From a bacterium (GTDB taxonomy: Bacteria > Bdellovibrionota_C > UBA2361 > SZUA-149): a DNA stretch of 7,326 bases. Shown here one piece after another: positions 1-4,629 of this stretch (its first letter is position 1; the number at the start of each line of letters is the position of its first letter). Below the pieces are notes generated by a model. It saw only the letters and a list, made by a program, of their open reading frames with translations. It did no database searches and was not told where the DNA came from. Made by a program: the position numbers and the translations under genes. The stretch lies in the NCBI GenBank assembly GCA_003230795.1, contig QIGM01000111.1, positions 1 to 7,326 of the forward strand. The letters are read 5' to 3'.

Positions 1-687
1 TTAGAGTCGCGCTTGGACGCTCTGACTCACTTCTTTGTTGCACGAGATTCAATGTATCGGCAGGTCTACCAACATCGAGTACTGCAGGCCACAGACGCAC
101 TTACCAATAATATTGTGCGCAGAGTGAGAGAACTCCTAGAAAGCAGCTCCTCTCTTGAGCAAGTCTGCTCTGAGATTGGTATCCACATGGATGAGACGAT
201 GCGCACTGTCTTGAGTAGCGAACATTATGTCGATGCTTCGCTAGAAACGATCTTCGAGATGAACGAGCATTGGTGGTCCTACCACCTAAACGCTTGGTGT
301 CACTCGAATGATAAAATACTCAGTGACCTTGCCACTCGACTAAGAGATCGCAAGCTTTTTAAAACAATACGAATCGAGTCTATCGGCAAAGATACGGGAT
401 CGAAGGATAAGGAGTCGGAGGAGTTCAACAACTTACTACGACAAGCAAGAGAACTCTGCGAAGAAGAGGGATTTGATCCTGACTATTATATCACTCTGAT
501 TAAAGAGAAGGATAAGCATAGAGGTAAGGTAGAAGCTGCACCGCTTGCTCTTCTCGAAACGGGCCGGATTCTCCCTGTTACTGAAGTAGAGCCGATGATT
601 GACCAAATCATGAAGCGCTCGCCAACCGTTCGCACCTGGCTTGCGGTACCAAGCGAGATCAAGACTAAGCTCGGTAGACTGCGCTGA
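1..687 (+). CDS. HD-superfamily phosphohydrolase (COG1078/SAMHD1-like), C-terminal part
   Basis: The frame is open from the first base, so this is the 3' part of a gene that begins upstream; the TTG at position 13 is not a credible start. About 228 codons are visible, roughly half of the usual 400-500 residues. Near the visible N-terminus is the run ARDSMYRQVYQHRV, which closely parallels the LHRRAYQHKV region of SAMHD1 and the equivalent motif of bacterial COG1078 proteins. Further on, LATRLRDRKLFKTIRI matches the 'RNLFK' helix of the same family. The catalytic HD residues would lie upstream, outside the window. Family members hydrolyse nucleotides, often dNTPs, in the cytoplasm; the substrate here is unknown. 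The C-terminal 100 residues are charged and less recognisable. The family call is firm, the exact activity is not. No neighbour on this strand is close enough to suggest an operon downstream. Confidence 0.8.
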   Translation, partial: LESRLDALTHFFVARDSMYRQVYQHRVLQATDALTNNIVRRVRELLESSSSLEQVCSEIGIHMDETMRTVLSSEHYVDASLETIFEMNEHWWSYHLNAWCHSNDKILSDLATRLRDRKLFKTIRIESIGKDTGSKDKESEEFNNLLRQARELCEEEGFDPDYYITLIKEKDKHRGKVEAAPLALLETGRILPVTEVEPMIDQIMKRSPTVRTWLAVPSEIKTKLGRLR

Positions 688-862
688 GGCCAAACGCGAT
701 TGTCGCTTTCTTATACACTTGGCTACTTCTTCCGTTCACGGGCAAATTCTCCAGTATTTCCAATCGACTAGCCCGCCTCCGCCAATACATGCTGTCCAAA
801 TCCCACACACCTCAACGACGGCCACCACCACCTAAGTAGTTGGATTTACACACACCAAGCAC
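688..862. other. Intergenic region upstream of sigma-54 promoter
   Basis: No gene is supported here. A weak hairpin with a 4-bp stem GCGA/TCGC (696-706), followed by TTTCTT, could end the upstream HD-domain gene, but it is marginal. An 11-bp motif, CACTTGGCTAC at about 717-727, recurs with one change at 860-870 (CACTTGGCAAC), overlapping the -24 box of the sigma-54 promoter. An enhancer site for a sigma-54 activator would be expected about 80-150 bp upstream of position 890, that is within this stretch, but I see no clear long inverted repeat. Confidence 0.4.
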
Positions 863-880
863 TTGGCAACCTCTTTGCAA
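863..880 (+). promoter_or_regulatory. Sigma-54 (RpoN)-type -24/-12 promoter
   Basis: The sequence TTGGCAACCTCTTTGCAA has the invariant GG (865-866) and GC (877-878) separated by exactly 10 bases. The -24 box is TTGGCA and the -12 box is TTTGCA, against the consensus TGGCACG-N4-TTGCA. Only the two bases after TGGCA differ. The transcription start would be near 890. Such promoters need an AAA+ enhancer-binding activator. The transcript would run through the GGA-rich leader and the small gene at 1107-1436 to the terminator at 1524-1580. Confidence 0.65.
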
Positions 881-889
881 TATCCCTTT

Positions 890-1106
890 GCACAACGGCA
901 AGGAAAACGCCGGAATAACAGTCAGACAACTGTTGAAGTCTAAGTTTGTTTCAGGAAGAACAGCCTTAGAGTTTCTCAAGGAATGAGGCATCAGGTCGGA
1001 TTAGACGTGGCACAAGGAAGTTCCGCTGCTGCGATGAGTTCCGGCTGGTTGAGGAGGGGAAAGAGGAGGAAGAAAGTGATCGTCGTATTCTTGGGGGAAT
1101 ATCATC
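890..1106 (+). ncRNA. GGA-rich leader, candidate CsrA-binding or CsrA-titrating RNA
   Basis: Eleven GGA triplets lie between 899 and 1098, against about three expected by chance. Three are in loops of short hairpins. CGGC/GCCG (896-912) has loop AAGGAAAAC. A stem around 948-961 with one bulge has loop AGGAA. CTCA/TGAG (975-987) has the same AGGAA loop. A further hairpin AACAGT/ACTGTT (917-934) lacks GGA. CAAGGA, the core of the CsrA consensus (RUACARGGAUGU), occurs at 899-904, 977-982 and 1013-1018; the last lies in a 10-of-12 match to the consensus. A purine tract at 1051-1075 adds four GGAs. No terminator lies inside, so this is best read as the 5' leader of the 1107-1436 gene, possibly also processed to an RNA. 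Binding of CsrA is inference. Confidence 0.4.
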
Positions 1107-1436
1107 GTGAAAAAAATTATAATCCGACGCCTATTTCAATCATTCATTGAACTCGAAAAAGCAATTTTATCAGCTAAAGAAGCACTCGAAAAGCGCTCCG
1201 ACATTCCAAAGGAACTTGTCGCGAGAATAAAAACCTACGAAGAAATCCTAGATAAACAACGCTCCCTTGCAACGAGTCTCTGCGGTCACGCAAGTCTCGG
1301 TAATTGGGAAGAAGTCGCCCGTCATGTAAAGCTCATTAATGGGCTATCGTTCATGATTCGCGATGATGCTCGCGATATTTTGGCCGAGGCAAAACCTCGC
1401 TCAGTCGCAGAAGAACGTCCAGCAATGCTCTGCTAG
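1107..1436 (+). CDS. Small helical protein of unknown function
   Basis: I do not recognise this 109-residue protein. It starts with GTG, preceded by a strong ribosome binding site (GGGGGA, about 1093-1098). It has a basic N-terminus (MKKIIIRRLFQ), then a predominantly helical, charged sequence with heptad-like spacing of Leu/Ile (about residues 8-55). The second half (IKTYEEILDKQRSLATSL, then WEEVARHVKLINGLSFMIRDDAR) looks like a compact helical bundle. There is no signal peptide, membrane segment or catalytic motif, so it is probably cytoplasmic. Codon use and reading-frame integrity look like a real gene, and it is flanked by a sigma-54 promoter with a long leader and a strong terminator, making a monocistronic unit. 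Its role is unknown; a sigma-54-controlled adaptor or regulator is possible. It ends in MLC, with the stop codon at the centre of an 18-bp palindrome. Confidence 0.75.
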   Translation: MKKIIIRRLFQSFIELEKAILSAKEALEKRSDIPKELVARIKTYEEILDKQRSLATSLCGHASLGNWEEVARHVKLINGLSFMIRDDARDILAEAKPRSVAEERPAMLC

Positions 1437-1443
1437 CAGAGCA
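1426..1443. repeat. Perfect 18-bp palindrome over the stop codon of the small gene
   Basis: The sequence TGCTCTGCTAGCAGAGCA is its own reverse complement. As RNA it would fold into a 7-bp stem with a CUAG loop, and the TAG stop codon (1434-1436) begins in that loop. No T-run follows, so it is not an intrinsic terminator. It could protect the mRNA 3' end or be a protein-binding site. Confidence 0.6.
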
Positions 1444-1523
1444 GCCACACGGGAAACTACACGAAGCTATTACACACAACCCTAGACGTACTGTACAGGA
1501 GATCTCAAAACCCTAGCAGTATC

Positions 1524-1580
1524 CCGCCCTCTCCCCGCTCCGGCTTTCCAGCCAGTCGCGAGCGGGGGAGGCGGATTTTT
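1524..1580 (+). terminator. Strong rho-independent terminator after the small gene
   Basis: The 5' arm (1524-1540) pairs with the 3' arm (1560-1574) through a GC-rich stem of about 15 bp with one 2-nt bulge; the loop-proximal core is CCCCGCTC/GAGCGGGG. The loop contains a small second hairpin GGCT-TTCC-AGCC (1542-1553). A T-run (1576-1580) follows. It ends the sigma-54 transcription unit. Confidence 0.8.
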
Positions 1581-1629
1581 CATTACCACGCCCAAACATT
1601 TGGTTACCGAAAGCACCGACCACGGCTCT

Positions 1630-1679
1630 AGGGCTGTTCCAATTCATGGCAGAGTGGATTGGGACAGCCCTGATTTTTT
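1630..1679 (+). terminator. Second rho-independent terminator
   Basis: The arms AGGGCTGTTCCAAT (1630-1643) and ATTGGGACAGCCCT (1658-1671) pair over 14 bp with a single G-T wobble. A run of six T's (1674-1679) follows. No gene lies between it and the previous terminator 50 bp upstream. It directly abuts the left end of the repeat element. Confidence 0.75.
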
Positions 1680-1863
1680 GCAGAAAAGTGTATCAGTTCC
1701 CACTTACCCCTTTTTCTATGTCAACTCAGGGTACTCGTGAGAAAAGTGTATCTGAGAAAAGTGTATCAGTTCCCACTTACCCCTTTTTCTATGTCAACTC
1801 AGGGTACTCGTGGATGCTTGCCGTGGAAAAAGGGGTAAGTGGGAACTGATACACTTTTCTGCA
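1679..1863. repeat. 185-bp non-coding element with perfect 38-bp terminal inverted repeats
   Basis: Positions 1679-1716 are exactly reverse-complementary to 1826-1863. The arms begin TGCAGAAAAGTGTATCAG and end ACCCCTTTTTC on the left. The interior carries a second direct copy of the left arm. No transposase is encoded and no target-site duplication is visible at the ends. It resembles, in architecture, the REP/REPIN-type elements mobilised by IS200-like (RAYT) transposases, or a MITE. This assignment is by structure only. It lies between a terminator and gspK, so it may have inserted at the terminator's T-run. The apparent 67-codon reading frame across it is formed by the repeats and is not a gene. 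Confidence 0.7.
1682..1812 (+). repeat. 58-bp direct repeat inside the element, joined by a 15-bp tandem
   Basis: Positions 1682-1739 and 1755-1812 are identical over 58 bp. The junction holds a perfect 15-bp tandem, TGAGAAAAGTGTATC, at 1738-1752 and 1753-1767, so a truncated third copy of the repeat's left end lies between the two full ones. This suggests serial duplication or slippage after insertion. Confidence 0.8.
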
Positions 1864-1874
1864 ATAGCTATGCT
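1846..1874 (+). promoter_or_regulatory. Possible promoter for gspK using the element's right end
   Basis: CTGATA (1846-1851), inside the right inverted repeat, is 17 bp from TATGCT (1869-1874). Each box matches the sigma-70 consensus at four of six positions. The start would be near 1881, giving a leader of about 19 nt. It is weak, but nothing better is visible before gspK, which follows two terminators and so needs its own promoter. Confidence 0.3.
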
Positions 1875-1899
1875 CTGCGCCCTTTGATACTCTACCTCT

Positions 1900-2955
1900 A
1901 TGATCTCTCTTCGAAACGACGAAAGCGGCTTTGCCCTTATCATGACTGTTTTTGTCATTGCGCTCGCCACGATCCTCGTGATGGATTTTGCGAAAGAGAC
2001 GCTTGACTACCAACGCTCTACGAGAAATTACACAGATCGCATTCAAGCCGATTACGTCCTAAAGTCTTCTTTGAATCTGGCACGAGTTCTTCTTGAGCTT
2101 CCTAAACTTGATGGGATTAGAGAGGACTGGCTAGGGGAGCCTTGGGCTCTTATCGCAGCTGCCCCTTCACTTCCGATCTCTGGTTTTGTCGGAGAGCCTC
2201 GGCTAATGATTGTCGATCAATCAGGCAAGTTGAATCTAAACGCTGTTGCAAGCCGTTCGTCTACGGGAAGCAACCCTTTTGGCGCAACCGCAACCCAGGC
2301 AGCTGGTGGCGCGGCGTCTGAAACTGATGATTATTGGAAGAACGTCTTTCGTGAATTCTTTCTTCAGCGAGGATTTCAACGAGAAGAGTTTAGCGACAAA
2401 GAAAAGCGAACGCTTGGTAATGTAGGCTTTGAAGCAGGAGATCAGGTGGCAGTGCTGCATGATTGGATTGATGCAGACTCAAGGTCTCATTCTAGCGCCT
2501 CGTTCCCGGGAGATGGAGTAGAATCATCTGCTGATAAAAGCTGGTTCTATAACCGAGCGCTACGTTCCTTATCGGAGCTAGCGATGGTTCCGGGCTTCAC
2601 CCTTGAACGAGTAGCCCGTGTTGCGCCTTTTGTGCGTGCCTCGGCTGGTAGCAGCTCTCGGGTCAATGTGAATACCGCGCCTCTAGAAGTGCTAATCGCG
2701 CTCGGGTTTCCAGAGGCCCAGGCAATAGAAATTACTCAAGAGCGGGGCAATTTACCAATAACCTCTGAGCTGCTCCGAACTCTCACAACCGGTGATAACC
2801 AATTAGCAAGAGCCACCACGGTGAGGAGTAACGAGTTTTCTGCCTACGCTCAGGTGAGAATGGCGAATGTTACACGTTGGGCAAAGGCAGTTATCAGCGT
2901 TCAGGGCGGATTTACTCGGAGACGTGCAATTATTCGTTCGATTGAATTTCTCTAA
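1900..2955 (+). CDS. gspK: Type II secretion system minor pseudopilin GspK
   Basis: This protein (351 residues; family usually about 300-350) belongs to the tip complex of the type II secretion pseudopilus in the inner membrane and periplasm. The N-terminus is a class III prepilin signal: MISLRNDESG, then FALIM. Cleavage by the prepilin peptidase after Gly10 leaves a hydrophobic helix (about 11-29). Position 5 of the mature protein is Met, not Glu; absence of Glu5 is typical of GspK and sets it apart from other pseudopilins. Other family marks are LGEPWA (78-83), GKLNLNAV (109-116), WIDAD (189-193), the SLSELAMVPG turn (about 223-232) and VNVNTAPLEVLIALG (265-279). The ATG is fixed by an in-frame stop at 1885-1887, but no clear ribosome binding site precedes it. 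It is an orphan: no gspJ upstream and no gspL downstream. Confidence 0.88.
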   Translation: MISLRNDESGFALIMTVFVIALATILVMDFAKETLDYQRSTRNYTDRIQADYVLKSSLNLARVLLELPKLDGIREDWLGEPWALIAAAPSLPISGFVGEPRLMIVDQSGKLNLNAVASRSSTGSNPFGATATQAAGGAASETDDYWKNVFREFFLQRGFQREEFSDKEKRTLGNVGFEAGDQVAVLHDWIDADSRSHSSASFPGDGVESSADKSWFYNRALRSLSELAMVPGFTLERVARVAPFVRASAGSSSRVNVNTAPLEVLIALGFPEAQAIEITQERGNLPITSELLRTLTTGDNQLARATTVRSNEFSAYAQVRMANVTRWAKAVISVQGGFTRRRAIIRSIEFL

Positions 2956-3064
2956 AACTGGGTTGATTTGGCTACTTAGCTCGACTGAGCCGGCCTTGCG
3001 GCATTAGCGTAGAGGTTGGTCGGAAATGCACTTCGCTTGAATCTGCAAGTACTCAACAGCCCGG

Positions 3065-3093
3065 TTGCGCTCAGTAAACAAAGTAAGTATAAA
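3065..3093 (+). promoter_or_regulatory. Sigma-70-type promoter of rpmB
   Basis: TTGCGC (3065-3070) and TATAAA (3088-3093) are separated by exactly 17 bp. Transcription would start near 3100, giving a leader of about 20 nt that carries the GAGG ribosome binding site. The rest of the gap from gspK (2956-3064) shows no other feature. Confidence 0.55.
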
Positions 3094-3119
3094 CACTCCT
3101 CATTTTTCGAGGTAATGAC

Positions 3120-3359
3120 ATGTCCAGAAGATGCCAAATAACTGGTAAAGGCCCTCACACAGGCAACAACGTCAGTCACGCGAACAACAAGAGCCGTAAG
3201 ACTTGGAATGCCAATCTCCAGTCTAAGCGCATTTTTGACTCCGAGACAGGACAATGGGTTCGACTCAAGGTCTCAACCCGCGTTTTGCGCACAATCAGCA
3301 AGAAAGGTCTTGCTGCGACTTTGCGCGACAACAAGCTGACGCTTAAAGACCTTCAATAA
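3120..3359 (+). CDS. rpmB: 50S ribosomal protein bL28
   Basis: This 79-residue basic protein begins [17 protein letters not shown] and continues with [19 protein letters not shown]. These are the conserved bL28 N-terminal signatures (compare [21 protein letters not shown] in enterobacteria). [14 protein letters not shown] is the conserved C-terminal region. It binds 23S rRNA in the large subunit. Only one cysteine is present, so this is the zinc-independent form. A GAGG motif (3109-3112) lies 7 nt before the ATG. It is not next to rpmG, a common partner, and appears to be transcribed alone from its own promoter, with a terminator at 3394-3411. The stop codon lies in a 15-bp tandem repeat. Confidence 0.95.
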   Translation: MSRRCQITGKGPHTGNNVSHANNKSRKTWNANLQSKRIFDSETGQWVRLKVSTRVLRTISKKGLAATLRDNKLTLKDLQ

Positions 3360-3383
3360 GCTTTAGGGCAATAAGCTTTAGGG
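3354..3383 (+). repeat. 15-bp tandem repeat spanning the rpmB stop codon
   Basis: CAATAAGCTTTAGGG occurs twice in perfect tandem (3354-3368, 3369-3383). The unit is five codons long, so the TAA stop (3357-3359) is repeated in frame at 3372-3374 as a backup stop. Confidence 0.85.
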
Positions 3384-3388
3384 TTTCG

Positions 3389-3793
3389 CTAGTGGATCTT
3401 CGATCCTTTTTCGGCATTGAGCCGTTCCACTTCTAAGCGGACTTGCTCCTTGTTCGAATACACCGGCTGACCAGTATTGCCGCTATCTTTCTCAACCGCA
3501 TCACGCAGCCGATTGGAGTTAATCACTCCCAGCTTTTGCTCCGACGGCACAAAAATATTTCCACATGGCTCACACTGGATCACCACAATGATCCCGTCAA
3601 AAGTGACTCGGGTATATTCTGTAACAAAACCTTGATCGCCTTCTTCGCCACCATCATGCCCACACGTAGGGCAGCGGATATCATCGACAAATGTTTCAGC
3701 TAGGCCTCGTAATCGAAACTTTAGTGGCACGCGCGCTACCTCAAAAACCTCTAACAGTGAGAAAAATCGCTGAGTAAGCGATTCGAAAAACAT
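3389..3793 (-). CDS. Zinc-ribbon protein of unknown function
   Basis: I do not recognise the family of this 134-residue protein. It has two CxxC pairs: Cys41/Cys44 in CPTCGH and Cys74/Cys77 in CEPCGN, 29 residues apart, the pattern of a zinc ribbon. The Phe-rich N-terminus (MFFESLTQRFFSLLEVFEV) looks like an amphipathic helix, and the C-terminus (about 110-130) is a charged helix. No signal peptide or transmembrane segment is evident. An in-frame TAG directly before the ATG fixes the start; no good ribosome binding site precedes it. The STAS gene ends only 30 bp upstream, so the two are likely co-transcribed and translation may depend on that. A nucleic-acid-binding or protein-docking role would suit a zinc ribbon, but nothing shows the partner. 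Confidence 0.7.
   Translation of the reverse strand: MFFESLTQRFFSLLEVFEVARVPLKFRLRGLAETFVDDIRCPTCGHDGGEEGDQGFVTEYTRVTFDGIIVVIQCEPCGNIFVPSEQKLGVINSNRLRDAVEKDSGNTGQPVYSNKEQVRLEVERLNAEKGSKIH
3394..3411 (+). terminator. rpmB terminator, inside the 3' end of the convergent gene
   Basis: GGATC-TTC-GATCC (3394-3406) forms a 5-bp stem with a 3-nt loop, followed by five T's (3407-3411). It lies 35 bp after the rpmB stop and overlaps the last codons of the leftward zinc-ribbon gene, so the two transcripts overlap at their 3' ends. It has no T-run in the leftward direction. Confidence 0.6.
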
Positions 3794-3823
3794 CTAAGCC
3801 GACCACGGCCAGGTCCACTTTGG

Positions 3824-4174
3824 CTACGCAGGCTGTTCAGCCGGCGCTGCCGCAGAAGGAGAACTATCTACAGGGAAAAGAGTATCAAGCATGAGTAGCT
3901 CGAAAGTCTCTTTTACAAATCCTGTAAGCGGCTTAACCATTAGCACGCCGTCTTCTGCCTTTAGTCGCTTGTAGCACATCAGAATTTTACCAATTCCGTA
4001 GGAGTTGATAATTTCAACTCCGTCTAAATCGAGAACGATCTCTCTTTGACCTCGATTAAAAAGGTCATTGAAAGCCGAGCGGAGTGCTTCACCTGACTGT
4101 TCGTTATCAAGGTCTCCCTCAACAATGATCAATCCTTTTCCATTCTCAACACTAGTCTTGTACTCGAGATCCAT
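3824..4174 (-). CDS. STAS-domain protein (anti-sigma factor antagonist type)
   Basis: The 116-residue protein is a single STAS domain, the fold of SpoIIAA and RsbV, which bind serine kinase/anti-sigma partners and are switched by phosphorylation. GLIIVEGDLDNEQS (about 14-27) is the first conserved strand and turn. IVLDLDGVEIINSYGIGKIL (about 46-65) is the core motif. NSYGIG aligns with DSSGLG of SpoIIAA, so Ser58 sits at the phosphoacceptor position, with Asn replacing the preceding Asp. The tail (about 103-116) is a short Ser/Ala/Pro/Glu-rich extension. I take the ATG at 4174 as the start; a TTG at 4192 is also open, but GGGAG (4186-4190) fits the ATG, with rather wide spacing. No kinase or phosphatase partner lies in the window, so which pathway it controls is unknown. 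Confidence 0.85.
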   Translation of the reverse strand: MDLEYKTSVENGKGLIIVEGDLDNEQSGEALRSAFNDLFNRGQREIVLDLDGVEIINSYGIGKILMCYKRLKAEDGVLMVKPLTGFVKETFELLMLDTLFPVDSSPSAAAPAEQPA

Positions 4175-4242
4175 GTGAGTCTCTGCTCCCAAAAAATTGC
4201 TTGTCTAACCGACACCTCATCTTGGACGTGTCCCTATTAGAA

Positions 4243-4270
4243 TTATCGGAAGCGAAGGTTTATCGCTTGA
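4243..4270 (-). promoter_or_regulatory. Possible sigma-28-like promoter for the STAS gene
   Basis: Read leftward, TCCGATAA (4250-4243) resembles the -10 element GCCGATAA of flagellar sigma-28. A TCAA (4270-4267) lies 16 bp upstream, one base more than the usual 15 and with one change from TAAA. GATAAT within it could equally serve as a sigma-70 -10 box. The flagellar setting makes this worth noting, but the match is imperfect. Confidence 0.25.
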
Positions 4271-4482
4271 GAGCGAATTATTGGCATTCTTAGATCCGCG
4301 AAATACCTACTATTTTACCCTGATTATTGAGATTTACCTAGATCCAGGGAATCACCCTTTGTGGGGTAACTCGCAAAATGCCAGAGCGTCAGGAAAATCT
4401 AAAGTTCGTGAACTCATCTGAGTCTCCGGACCACCTGGAGCATCAATATTAACTGAGGTTAAACGTTAAGAAACGTTCGAGA

Positions 4483-4512
4483 TCGACCGTTTAAACTCAA
4501 TACAGGTATACT
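4483..4512 (+). promoter_or_regulatory. Possible sigma-70-type promoter of the HDOD gene
   Basis: TCGACC (4483-4488) and TATACT (4507-4512) are 18 bp apart; the boxes match the consensus at four and five of six positions. The start would be near 4519, within a 12-bp palindrome, leaving a leader of about 110 nt. Confidence 0.35.
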
Positions 4513-4516
4513 GCAA

Positions 4517-4528
4517 AAGACTAGTCTT
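4517..4528. repeat. 12-bp palindrome at the predicted HDOD transcription start
   Basis: AAGACTAGTCTT is a perfect palindrome just after the candidate -10 box at 4507-4512, the position of a typical repressor operator. With no loop it is more likely a DNA-binding site than an RNA hairpin. Confidence 0.4.
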
Positions 4529-4629
4529 AGGACTGGGTTCGCAGAATTAACAAAAGCTGTTTTTAGAAGTCTCCGCCAAACTTGCTTCTGGACCAAATCC
4601 AGAGTGCGGAAAGAAAGAGGGAAGCTTGC

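Larger units (their letters stand above)
4175..4629. other. Divergent intergenic region between STAS and HDOD genes
   Basis: This 455-bp region has no supported gene. Besides the two candidate promoters it contains an inverted repeat ACTCA-TC-TGAGT (4412-4423) directly followed by a 6-bp hairpin CTCCGG/CTGGAG (4424-4440). Two AAACGTT copies lie one helical turn apart (4461-4467, 4471-4477), and CGTTTAAAC follows at about 4488-4496. These lie upstream of or within the HDOD promoter and could be operator sites. A small hairpin ACCC/GGGT lies at about 4354-4369. The remaining A+T-rich sequence shows nothing I can name. Confidence 0.4.

Noticed and set aside
436..693. Leftward reading frame of 85 codons
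   Set aside because: Antisense to the well-supported HD-domain gene, with no ribosome binding site and no recognisable motif.
641..835. Rightward 64-codon frame
   Set aside because: Overlaps the end of the HD gene out of frame; the Pro/Thr-rich end looks like non-coding composition.
1004..1027. Second sigma-54 promoter (TGGCACAAGGAAGTTCCGC)
   Set aside because: It has TGGCAC, but GC is not 10 bases after GG, so the spacing is wrong; the one at 863-880 fits exactly.
1646..1849. Rightward 67-codon frame
   Set aside because: Made almost wholly of the terminator and the repeat element; its repeated peptide is a by-product of the DNA repeats.
1679..1863. CRISPR array
   Set aside because: Only two direct copies of 58 bp plus an inverted copy, no regular spacers and no cas genes.
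1789..2046. Leftward 85-codon frame
   Set aside because: Runs through the repeat element and antisense to the N-terminus of GspK.
2236..2460. Leftward 74-codon frame
   Set aside because: Entirely antisense to gspK with no start signal.
2976..3254. Leftward 92-codon frame
   Set aside because: Antisense to most of rpmB, which is certain.
3443..3703. Rightward 86-codon frame
   Set aside because: Antisense to the zinc-ribbon gene, whose CxxC pairs support the leftward frame.
4280..4297. Sigma-54 promoter at TTGGCATTCTTAG
   Set aside because: No GC at the required distance and no TTGC box.
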